Below the pieces are notes generated by a model. It had not been told where the DNA came from, ran no database searches, and saw only the letters and a list, made by a program, of their open reading frames with translations. From assembly GCF_016583785.1 (NCBI RefSeq), contig NZ_NRRU01000048.1, positions 1 through 41,919 of the forward strand: 41,919 bases of DNA. Reading direction: 5' to 3'. Positions 8,573 to 15,829 of the stretch are shown piece after piece. The stretch is from Rubrivivax gelatinosus (GTDB lineage Bacteria; Pseudomonadota; Gammaproteobacteria; Burkholderiales; Burkholderiaceae_C). Position numbers and translations under genes: made by a program. Position 1 is the first letter of the stretch. Every line of letters begins with the position of its first letter.

Positions 8573-9536
8573 TGGCGATGTAGTACTGTAGCGCCACCAG
8601 GCAGCAGTAGGCGAGGATGGCGCTTCTCACCAGCAATGCCCTCGAACTGAGGCGTTCTGCCTCGTCGTAGACTTTGATCAGTGCCAGCAACTTCATCGAA
8701 ATCAGAATATTGGCGACACGGCCGCCGGCTTGGTCGAAGTCAAAAAATAGACAGGTGGCGCAGTAAAGCAGCGTGAGAGGGCCGAGAAACCGGGGGAGTT
8801 CCTCTTGTGAGCACGTCTTTGTCAGGGCGTACACAAGCATCAGGTGAATCAGCAGTGCCAGTGGCGACGGGATTGTCGCGACTGACTCACCTTGCAGCGC
8901 GGCGTAGTTCGCAACCGCCGCCATCTGGTCTGGCACGATGGCGAAGAAGAGCGTGCGTATCGATCCTGTCGTGGCGACTACCGCGTAGGTGAGTATCGAA
9001 AGAACCACGGCCGTGCGAGCGCGCCATCGCAGTAGCAGCGTAAACGGATGCACCAACAACGACCAGTGGAACACCGGTGCCGCCAGCGTCCACCAGGGAA
9101 TACGCCCGCGGCGGATGTAAATCTCATTGGCGAACAGGAGCAGGCAAACGCCCAGCCCCATGCGGATAGTGCCCCAAATCTGCTGAAGCAACATCCAGCC
9201 AAGCACGATCACCAGCGTTGCCAGCGGATTGCGTTGTCGGCTGCAGAATACCGCGATCAACATGATCGAGGCCAGTGCAGTAAGCTCGATTACGGCCGTC
9301 CTGCCAAGTCCGATATCTAGGCAAATCCGTCCCAAGAAGATGTAGATCGGCTCCAGAGAGTTCGCCGTCGAGATGGAATCCAGTGCCTTCAGGTAATCGA
9401 CGTAGTTGTCGATATCGGTGCCGAAATCACGTCCGAACGATACCAACTGGATCAATAGCGCGACTACCCAGATCACCAGGACCTGGAGATCACGGGACCG
9501 CTGTGAAGCAGAGGCCTGCCCAGGCATGGCAGCCAT
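8556..9536 (-). CDS. EpsG/Wzy-type polysaccharide polymerase
   Basis: This 326-residue integral membrane protein has about ten hydrophobic segments. It resembles the EpsG family, which polymerises lipid-linked repeat units in the periplasm. FGTDIDNYVDYLKALDS just after the first helix and SLEPIYIFLGRI match the EpsG pattern (D-x-x-N-Y and EPxYxxLxK/R). IRMGLGVCLLLFANEIYIRRGR and the FHWSLLVHPFTLLL histidine loop also match. The start shares one base with the stop of the GT2 gene (TGATG on the minus strand). An ATG three codons in is a possible alternative. Placed between a GT2 enzyme and a flippase, it completes the Wzx/Wzy pair. Confidence 0.82.
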   Translation of the reverse strand: MAAMPGQASASQRSRDLQVLVIWVVALLIQLVSFGRDFGTDIDNYVDYLKALDSISTANSLEPIYIFLGRICLDIGLGRTAVIELTALASIMLIAVFCSRQRNPLATLVIVLGWMLLQQIWGTIRMGLGVCLLLFANEIYIRRGRIPWWTLAAPVFHWSLLVHPFTLLLRWRARTAVVLSILTYAVVATTGSIRTLFFAIVPDQMAAVANYAALQGESVATIPSPLALLIHLMLVYALTKTCSQEELPRFLGPLTLLYCATCLFFDFDQAGGRVANILISMKLLALIKVYDEAERLSSRALLVRSAILAYCCLVALQYYIANAEYF

Positions 9537-10381
9537 CAGACGTTCAACATTCGCCGGCGCCAGGACCTGCCGCTATAAATCACTCGGGCTACGGCCCGGG
9601 GCATTAGGCGGATGGCCAGTCGGGCAGCCGGAACGGCAAGCCGCCATGAAATACCGAATAACCGGTACAGGCCGATCGTGTAGCAGCGGTATTCTGCAAA
9701 GGCCTTGCTCCAGGATCGCCTGGAGTAGAAGCCTTCGCTAATACGGTATCGGAGCAGCGGCTGTGCGAGGTTGTCAATGACAATCCCCTGCGTCAATGCG
9801 CGAAACCACATATCCAGGTCTTCATTGAAGGCGACGTCGCGGTAGCCCCCGAGCGCATCCCATGCATTGCGCCGAAAACACACGGTCGGATGCGCGAGGG
9901 GGCTGGCCTTGACGATGTAGTCGCGCACTTGATCTCGTCGCGGATAGGTGCGCACGCCGAGCGTCGCCCCGGAGCTTTCGAACTCCTCTATGGCCGAGCC
10001 GAGGATGCCGACGGTTACGTCCGCTTGCAGTTGCTCCACTTGCAGTAGCACGCGGTCGGGATGGCAGAGGTCGTCTGCGTCGACCCGCAACACGTACTCA
10101 TCCTCCCCTGAGAGCTTGGTTGCCGCCGCGTTCAAGGCCCGTGCGAGGCCGCCGTTGCGAGGAATCTCAGTGGCTACCGTCCTGATCGAGGAACTTGCCT
10201 GGAATGCTCCGATGACCTGCCGGTTGGACTCCGGAATGGGGCCGTCGATGGCCAGCAGCAGCCGCATGCGTTGGTGCGGATAGGTCTGCCGGGCTAGGTG
10301 GTCCAATGCCTCCGAAAGATGTTTTGGATCGTCGCGGCCGTACGTCGCCATCAGCAGGGCTACGCAAGGGGAGGGCGTCAT
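9536..10381 (-). CDS. glycosyltransferase, GT2 family
   Basis: This 281-residue inverting glycosyltransferase has a GT-A fold. It opens with VALLMATYGRDDPKHLSEALDHLARQTYP, the GT2 nucleotide-binding start. The DxD-like metal site is LRVDADDLCHPDR near residue 97, and the EDLDMWFRAL segment around residues 187-196 supplies the catalytic-base region. The C-terminus has basic hydrophobic stretches that may touch the membrane. The start overlaps the previous gene's stop by 4 nt (ATGA). It probably adds one sugar to the lipid-linked repeat unit. Donor and linkage are not deducible. Confidence 0.87.
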   Translation of the reverse strand: MTPSPCVALLMATYGRDDPKHLSEALDHLARQTYPHQRMRLLLAIDGPIPESNRQVIGAFQASSSIRTVATEIPRNGGLARALNAAATKLSGEDEYVLRVDADDLCHPDRVLLQVEQLQADVTVGILGSAIEEFESSGATLGVRTYPRRDQVRDYIVKASPLAHPTVCFRRNAWDALGGYRDVAFNEDLDMWFRALTQGIVIDNLAQPLLRYRISEGFYSRRSWSKAFAEYRCYTIGLYRLFGISWRLAVPAARLAIRLMPRAVARVIYSGRSWRRRMLNV

Positions 10382-11565
10382 GCGTGCGTCCTCCGCGGAT
10401 CAGCATCTGCCCTTGCGGTCAGCGCTTGGGCCCAACACCGCTCGGCGTCCTTGCGTGGCCCCTCGGGCGGGGCGGCTGTCTGTTCGGCCAATGCGGCGGC
10501 CAGCCACTCCTGTGCGCGTGCCTGCGCCGGGCCGTTCAGCGGTCCGTCGGGCAGGATCAAAAGGTGAAGCGGGCACGTGCGTTCGAGCCAGGGGTCCGAG
10601 CCGTGCGCCGTGGCGATGACCTTCAACCCGGCGTGCAGGTAGTCCACGGTTTTGATCTTCAGTCCGGTGGACGGGCCGGCCAAGTTGATGCCCAGTGCAG
10701 CGGAGTTCAGCGTGCTGCCTAGATCGTCGACCACTCCCAGCAGTTCGACCGCCTGCGGGAAAGCTTGTTGCAGCGACAGAGCTTGCGGCGTGCTGCACAC
10801 CGCTCCGCAGACGCGAATGCGTGCGCCGAGATTCACCAGGATCTCGACGACGCCGGAAAGGCGCAGGTTGTCCAGGGCGTCGGCGTTCACCTGGTTGGCG
10901 CTTGCGAGGAAGACGGCTACGGGTTCCCGATGGCCGTCACGCTGCGGCGCCTCGGTAGGCCAGTAGGGCATGAAACGGACTTTTATGTCCCCGTGCCTTG
11001 CCCGAAGCGTCTGGTACTCCGCCCAGGCGATTGCCAAACTGACGTCCGACTCCTCGATCCGCTGTCGTTCGTCTTCCGGCCTGAGTGTCACCCACACCTT
11101 GACGCCCAACCGTTCGTGCCGGTTTGCGTGGATGTCGTGCAAATCGATCACCGTGGTCGTGGCTGCCCTGGCCCATGGCCGGGCCGTCCATACATAGTTT
11201 GTGAAGACCATGTCGTAGCGACGCCAGCCCGGGACCAGCGCTAGCAATGCCCGACCGACGATGTCGAAGGCGCCGAAGCGATAGGCCGACGCGAACCCTC
11301 CCTCCACGAGGAGCCGGTTCAGCAAGTAGATACTCTTGTAAGCGATCCGCAAGCTGTTCTGCAGCACCGGCGGCAGGCGACAAGGTCGCGCGCCCCAACC
11401 GGCGAGCTTGCCGGCGTTGCGTCCGATCGGCTCCACCAAGGACAGGAACTCGACCTCATGATCCCGGCTTAACAGCGCGATGGTCTGCCGGAAGCGGGCG
11501 ATGTTGCCGGCGTATCCCGAGATCGTGCAAGGCGTGACGAACAGGACGCGTCCCCGCTCAGCCAT
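10378..11565 (-). CDS. glycosyltransferase, GT4-like
   Basis: This is a GT-B glycosyltransferase of 395 residues, using the ATG at 11563-11565. That start gives the natural N-terminus MAERGRVLFVTPC and overlaps the upstream gene's stop by 8 nt. A longer frame upstream of it reads as non-protein-like sequence within the neighbour. Diagnostic C-terminal features are AVFLASANQVNADALDNLRL and the GLKIKTVDYLHAGLKVIAT segment, which matches the donor-binding end of GT4 enzymes. LHDIHANRHERLG lies in the N-terminal half. The gene is part of the coupled minus-strand operon. Substrate unknown. Confidence 0.8.
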   Translation of the reverse strand: MAERGRVLFVTPCTISGYAGNIARFRQTIALLSRDHEVEFLSLVEPIGRNAGKLAGWGARPCRLPPVLQNSLRIAYKSIYLLNRLLVEGGFASAYRFGAFDIVGRALLALVPGWRRYDMVFTNYVWTARPWARAATTTVIDLHDIHANRHERLGVKVWVTLRPEDERQRIEESDVSLAIAWAEYQTLRARHGDIKVRFMPYWPTEAPQRDGHREPVAVFLASANQVNADALDNLRLSGVVEILVNLGARIRVCGAVCSTPQALSLQQAFPQAVELLGVVDDLGSTLNSAALGINLAGPSTGLKIKTVDYLHAGLKVIATAHGSDPWLERTCPLHLLILPDGPLNGPAQARAQEWLAAALAEQTAAPPEGPRKDAERCWAQALTARADADPRRTHA

Positions 11566-12634
11566 GTCGTGCAGCCTCCACGGGAGCGCAATGATCGGCA
11601 ATCCAGTCGGCGGCCTCGTGCTCCGTACGCCAGCCGACCACTTGGGCGGCAAGCTCGGGGTCCGAGATCGCCCCCTCGCGCACCAGGCATGGGATCCCGA
11701 TGTCCAGCGCATCGAGCAAGGTCAACGGAATGCCTTCGAAGTTTGATGTGTTGAGGAGGGCGTGCATACGGGGCAGCGGCGGCAGGGTTTCCGCTTCGAA
11801 GTCCACCCAGCCCCAAAAACACACTGCGCCCTGGGGAGAGTGCTCGCGCACACGCGCCTGCAACGCGGATCGTTCCTCTCCGTCGCCAACGAAATGAAGC
11901 ACCGCGTGGGCGAGGCCTCGGGCATGCAAAAGTGCCAGAATGGCGAGGGCTCTCTCGGGGCACTTCTGATTTCGCTCGAGCCGCCCGATCCAGTACAGAT
12001 TGAGGTGGCCATCATCTAGCCCCTCGCTTTGTAGGCGCGAAAGGTGTCCGGGTGCCATGTTGCGCAGCACGTAGTCTGCTGGCGGACCGAAACCGGCGGC
12101 TTCGGTCGGCGAGATCGTCGCCAGTCGCGTTGCTGCCCAGCGGCCTAGCTGGGTCGCACGGTTGCGCTGACGTGGCGGCATCGGGACATAAGTGATTGGC
12201 GGTCTTGCAGCGGACAGGCGCACCATGGCCGTCAGATAGGCGAAGTTGCCGATATCGCCAGCACTCACAAGGTCGAATTCCCCGATCTCACGACCGAGGA
12301 ACCGGCGTGCAGACAGCGTCGCGCGCACGAGAGCGGTACCAAGTAGGCTCGGATAGGCCGGCAGCAATACCGTGTCGCTCAACCTCACATTGGAGGGCAG
12401 GGCTTGAGATAGCCGGGCTAGATGAGTCGGCTCTTCAGCCGCAGCGACGATGTCCCACTCAGTGGCCGGGTCAGCAGCCATGTGGCGCAGCAGCATCTGC
12501 TCGTGACCGCCATAGCCGGTCAGCAGGATCATGGCGCGGCGCCTGCCTTTGCTGGCTGGGCGGGCGGCCTGCAGAAGATCCGCCAGCGCCCGGAACGTGG
12601 GCAGCACGGTTCCCGACGCGGGCCGTTCGCTCAA
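11558..12634 (-). CDS. glycosyltransferase, GT4 family (probable TTG start)
   Basis: This is a retaining GT-B glycosyltransferase. The C-terminal half shows NLYWIGRLERNQKCPERALAI, VLHFVGDGEERSALQ and an E-x7-D version of the EX7E motif in FEGIPLTLLDALDIG. The start is debatable. A TTG at 12634-12632 overlaps the stop of the chain-length gene as TTGA and has GGAG six bases upstream, giving 358 residues. The first in-frame ATG (12532, before ILLTGYGGHEQ) lacks a clear ribosome-binding site but gives the more typical family N-terminus. I favour the TTG on spacing and coupling; the extra 34 residues are Pro/Arg/Ala-rich. Sugar specificity unknown. Confidence 0.78.
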   Translation of the reverse strand: MSERPASGTVLPTFRALADLLQAARPASKGRRRAMILLTGYGGHEQMLLRHMAADPATEWDIVAAAEEPTHLARLSQALPSNVRLSDTVLLPAYPSLLGTALVRATLSARRFLGREIGEFDLVSAGDIGNFAYLTAMVRLSAARPPITYVPMPPRQRNRATQLGRWAATRLATISPTEAAGFGPPADYVLRNMAPGHLSRLQSEGLDDGHLNLYWIGRLERNQKCPERALAILALLHARGLAHAVLHFVGDGEERSALQARVREHSPQGAVCFWGWVDFEAETLPPLPRMHALLNTSNFEGIPLTLLDALDIGIPCLVREGAISDPELAAQVVGWRTEHEAADWIADHCAPVEAARHG

Positions 12635-13707
12635 GACAGGCTCCGGCGACGCCTGCTGAACATCAGGAACGCACAGTAGACACACGTGCCGACGATCGCC
12701 GCGACACCGGCGATGAGTAGCCGCACGGGACGTGAACGCCGATCCGGCGCTTGGGCAAGATCAATAACCTGAATCAGGCTGCCCTCGCGACTTTCGTCCA
12801 GCTTGGCGGCCTCGTACTGTCTGGCGTACAGCTCGAACAACGCCTCTTGATACTTGAACTCGCGGTAGCGACCGATGTAATCGTTGGGCGCGCCCTCGTT
12901 GGCTTTGGCCTGTTCGATCTTGGTCAACTCGTTCTTCAATGCCGCGAGTTCGGCCTGGGCAGCGCGGACCTCGGGCGCATTCGGCTGCAACTTGCTGCGG
13001 TAAGCCCCGAGCTTCACCTCGGTCGCCGTCACCTCCGCCGCGATCCGTGCGTAGGCCTCTGCCGACGACTTGGGTTCGGCGCGCAGGACGCCAGACGAGA
13101 CGCCTGAACGTTCGAGTTTCTGCTGGGCCTCTGTCAGCCTCTCCTTCGTCTGCTGCAGCTGGCGCTCGAAGAAGACCCGGCGCTGCTGCGCCTCCGTGAC
13201 GGCCAGGGTGGCGGAAAGCCGCTGCAGCTCAGCGACATAGGCATTGGCGATCTTTGCTGCGCGCGCGGCGTCCGAATCCTCGACGTCTAGGTAGATCAAA
13301 CCATCGCGTTTGCCGAGCACGGCGTTGGTGTTCTTGCGCAACTGCTTGCGGGCATCCGATAGGAGCTCGGACTTGTAGACGGTCTGTAGGTCAAGCTGCT
13401 TGACCAGCGTGTCGACGACCGTGGTGCTTTCCAGCATCGCCAGGTACTGGTCGCCCGGCGTACGAACCTGAAGATTGCCGCCCGCGATGCCGGCTAGCGC
13501 GCCGAGTGATCCGAGCGCCAACGCGGCATTGCTGTTCTGGCTCTGCGGTGGAATGAAGACTGTCCGCGCCGTGTAGACGGGAGGCAGCGTCCAAGCGACT
13601 CCGTAGCCCAGCAGGAAGAGCACGCCAAAGGTGGCGCCGATACGCCTCCATGCCGGAAGCAGGGTGGCGGTCACCGCGGACAGGCCCTGATGTTCTTGTT
13701 GGTCCAT
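12631..13707 (-). CDS. Wzz/chain-length determinant family protein (polysaccharide co-polymerase)
   Basis: This is a 358-residue inner-membrane polysaccharide co-polymerase that would set polymer length with the Wzy protein. One transmembrane helix lies at about residues 24-42 and a second at about 331-350, with a large periplasmic domain between. The LPPVYTARTVFIPP stretch after helix 1 is the Wzz signature. Residues about 165-275 are strongly coiled-coil (QQRRVFFERQLQQTKERLTE and following). The C-terminal Pro-rich turn DLAQAPDRRSRPVR precedes helix 2. The protein ends in a short basic tail, and no cytoplasmic tyrosine-kinase domain is fused. It starts 9 nt downstream of the export gene's stop. 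Confidence 0.92.
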   Translation of the reverse strand: MDQQEHQGLSAVTATLLPAWRRIGATFGVLFLLGYGVAWTLPPVYTARTVFIPPQSQNSNAALALGSLGALAGIAGGNLQVRTPGDQYLAMLESTTVVDTLVKQLDLQTVYKSELLSDARKQLRKNTNAVLGKRDGLIYLDVEDSDAARAAKIANAYVAELQRLSATLAVTEAQQRRVFFERQLQQTKERLTEAQQKLERSGVSSGVLRAEPKSSAEAYARIAAEVTATEVKLGAYRSKLQPNAPEVRAAQAELAALKNELTKIEQAKANEGAPNDYIGRYREFKYQEALFELYARQYEAAKLDESREGSLIQVIDLAQAPDRRSRPVRLLIAGVAAIVGTCVYCAFLMFSRRRRSLS

Positions 13708-13716
13708 GTCGTTCGG

Positions 13717-15624
13717 CTAGTCGAATGTTCTCAGCGCCGCCGCGCCGATGCCGAACTGATACAGCAACTGCGTCCAGTCCTTGGCGCTTTGGATCCACGT
13801 CGTCTTGTCCATCTCCTCCGGTACGAAGATCGTGTCGCCTGGCTGAACGCCAGTCGACGCGAGTGCGTTGCCGCGCGAGAACCAGCTGGACTCCTGCAGG
13901 CTGCTGGCGACCGTGCCGTTGGCTCGCACGACGAACACGCTGCTCTGGTCTGCACCCTTCTTGGGCCCGCCGGCCAGGCGCAGATAGTCGCCGACGTTGC
14001 GGCTCGGGCTGTAGAGGTAGCTGCCGGCGCTGAACACGCTGCCGAACACGCCGATCGTTGTCGGCCGAGCAGGTACGAAGATGCGGTCGCCGTCCTCCAG
14101 GGCCAGGTCGGGCAGTTGGGTCGAGGAGGGCGTGAGGTTGAGTACCAGACGGCCCGTCGGCTTGAGCTCGCGAAGTTGGTCGAGCCAGCGTTTCGTTACT
14201 GCGGAGGTGGCGACGATGCCGTTGGCTTCGTCCGCGGTCGTCGACCGGCGCGTGGCGACCTGGGTGTTGATGTCGGTTTCCAGGTCGCGCAATGCACGTT
14301 CATAGTTTTGCTGCTGCGTCCGGCGCACGCTTTCGCGGGTGAACTCGGTCGCGTAGAGATACCCATTTGTCGTGAGGCCGCCGGCGGCGCGTACCGCGTC
14401 GGCCACGCTACTCGTCACGGGCATGACATATTCGCCTGGGCGCGTAACCTCGCCTTCGACACGAACACGCTTTTGCTGCGTGCCCGCCGGACGTTCCAGG
14501 TCGCCGGCATTAAAGGCGCGCAGGATATCGCCGTTGGCCAGCGCCATTGCGGCGGATTCCGGCAGATTCAATTGCAGCAGACGATTCGCATTGGCATTGC
14601 CGAGGCGGTCCAATGCAACTCGGTCCATGTCGGCGACCGCGGTGAAGCTGCCGGCCATCTGCAGCGCGTCGTCGACACTTTCGCCGCGTTTGATCTCGAA
14701 AATGGCGCTGCGGTTGACGCTGCCGACCACCGCCACCTGCGGGCCGATCGGGCCGACGTGGATCACGTCATCTGGTTGGAGGAGCTGGTCGGCGCTGCGG
14801 TCGCCTTTGAGCAACAGATCGTAGAGATCGAGCTGGGCGACGACGGTCTTGCCGCGCCGCAGCACGATGTTGCGGAAGCTGCCCGACGGTGCCGGGCCGC
14901 CGGCAGCCAGCAGCGCCTGCGACATCGTCGACAGGCTGTTGACGACCACGGGCCCCGGGGTGTCGGCGAAGCCGGTCACGTAGACCCGCATGCCACGCAA
15001 CTGGCCCAGCGCGACGCTGACCTGGAAGTTGCGGAACACCTGGCCGACACGGCGCGAGATGACCTCGGGCAGGTCGGCGTAGCGCACGCCGGACACCAGA
15101 ACCGGCCCGACGCGCGGGATGCTGATGCGGCCGCTGCGGTCCACCGTCAGCCGCAGGTCGGCATCGACCGAGCCCCAGAGCGTGACGACGAGTTCGTCGC
15201 CGACGCGCACCAGGTAGTCGGCCGGGATGGAGGGGTGGAAGTCGGCGCTGCGGTCTTCCTGCAGGCGGTCGACGAGGTCGTAGCCGAAGCGGCGCAGATC
15301 GGGCTCGTTCGCGACCCGGCGGGCGTAGCGTTCGAACTCGCTGGGCGGCGCCGGCTGGCGCCGCGTCGGGGCCAGTTCCTTGTCGTCGCTGCGGCTCGAC
15401 GTGCTCCGGCTGTCCTGGCGGCGCTGCTGCTGTTGCATCTGCGTCTGCGTTTGCGTCTGCGCCGGGGCCTCCTGCTGCCGCAGGCGGATCGCCCCGCCCG
15501 AGGTGGCGGAGTCGGTCTGGAGCGTGGCCGAATCCTGAGCGGAGGCGCTGAACGCGGCGATCAATCCGAAACACATCGCGACAAAGAGCCGCCGCAAGCG
15601 AGGCGTGGAATCAACGCAGTGCAT
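13717..15624 (-). CDS. polysaccharide export outer-membrane protein (OPX family) with multiple SLBB domains
   Basis: This large OPX protein has about 635 residues, against roughly 380 for classical Wza. A signal peptide ends at about ASAQ/DSA (residues 27-31). A low-complexity Gln/Thr linker follows at about residues 45-70. Next comes the poly_export domain (SIPADYLVRVGDELVVTLWG, then RSGRISIPRVGPVLVSG), and then several SLBB repeats, including VYVTGFADTPGPVVV, VAVVGSVNRSAIFEI, VRVEGEVTRPGEYVMP and IGVFGSVFSAGSYLY. There is no lipobox cysteine at the cleavage site. A TTG at 15636 is in frame, but the ATG at 15624 is preferred. It heads the minus-strand operon and would form the outer-membrane exit for the polymer. 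Confidence 0.9.
   Translation of the reverse strand: MHCVDSTPRLRRLFVAMCFGLIAAFSASAQDSATLQTDSATSGGAIRLRQQEAPAQTQTQTQMQQQQRRQDSRSTSSRSDDKELAPTRRQPAPPSEFERYARRVANEPDLRRFGYDLVDRLQEDRSADFHPSIPADYLVRVGDELVVTLWGSVDADLRLTVDRSGRISIPRVGPVLVSGVRYADLPEVISRRVGQVFRNFQVSVALGQLRGMRVYVTGFADTPGPVVVNSLSTMSQALLAAGGPAPSGSFRNIVLRRGKTVVAQLDLYDLLLKGDRSADQLLQPDDVIHVGPIGPQVAVVGSVNRSAIFEIKRGESVDDALQMAGSFTAVADMDRVALDRLGNANANRLLQLNLPESAAMALANGDILRAFNAGDLERPAGTQQKRVRVEGEVTRPGEYVMPVTSSVADAVRAAGGLTTNGYLYATEFTRESVRRTQQQNYERALRDLETDINTQVATRRSTTADEANGIVATSAVTKRWLDQLRELKPTGRLVLNLTPSSTQLPDLALEDGDRIFVPARPTTIGVFGSVFSAGSYLYSPSRNVGDYLRLAGGPKKGADQSSVFVVRANGTVASSLQESSWFSRGNALASTGVQPGDTIFVPEEMDKTTWIQSAKDWTQLLYQFGIGAAALRTFD
15433..15462. 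repeat. degenerate hexanucleotide repeat (about 5 units) inside the OPX gene
   Basis: On the plus strand the units read ttgcat, ctgcgt, ctgcgt, ttgcgt, ctgcgc. On the coding (minus) strand they encode an alternating Gln-Thr run just after the signal peptide. Because the unit is six bases, gain or loss of a copy keeps the frame and would only change linker length. Confidence 0.6.
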
Positions 15625-15670
15625 AGTGGGGGGCAAGGTGATCCTGGAAGGCTGGTTGTAAGCCTGGGTT

Positions 15671-15731
15671 GCTATGAATAGCTGGAAAGCGGGCAGGCGA
15701 GTCGCAGATGGTGCCGTTGCAAAGCAATCGC
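15671..15731. promoter_or_regulatory. dyad symmetries in the divergent promoter region of the polysaccharide operon
   Basis: The 205-nt gap between the OPX gene (leftward) and the priming transferase (rightward) holds two inverted repeats. One is a perfect GCTAT-ga-ATAGC at 15671-15682. The other is an imperfect GCCGTTGC-aaa-GCAATCGC at 15713-15731 with a perfect TTGC/GCAA core. Position between divergent genes of one pathway suggests regulator sites, but no known consensus is matched and no convincing leftward promoter could be read. Confidence 0.35.
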
Positions 15732-15816
15732 GCGAAGGATTCTAGCGGGCCCGTCCGTCCATCTTTTCGTTGATTAACAGGACTGACATTGCCGGTAACG
15801 CCCTGGGTCGGGCCGA

Positions 15817-15822
15817 TAGAAT
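15817..15822 (+). promoter_or_regulatory. probable -10 element (TAGAAT) of the priming transferase gene
   Basis: TAGAAT differs from TATAAT in one position. It ends only 7 nt before the ATG at 15830, so transcription would begin at or very near the start codon. No good -35 hexamer is visible at 16-18 nt. Confidence 0.4.
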
Positions 15823-15829
15823 CGCTCCC

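Noticed and set aside
13690..15681. Very long open frame (663 codons) on the plus strand opposite the OPX gene
   Set aside because: It is antisense to a clearly recognisable export protein and reads as Arg/Ala/Asp/Gly-rich sequence without domains. Such frames are expected in very GC-rich DNA.
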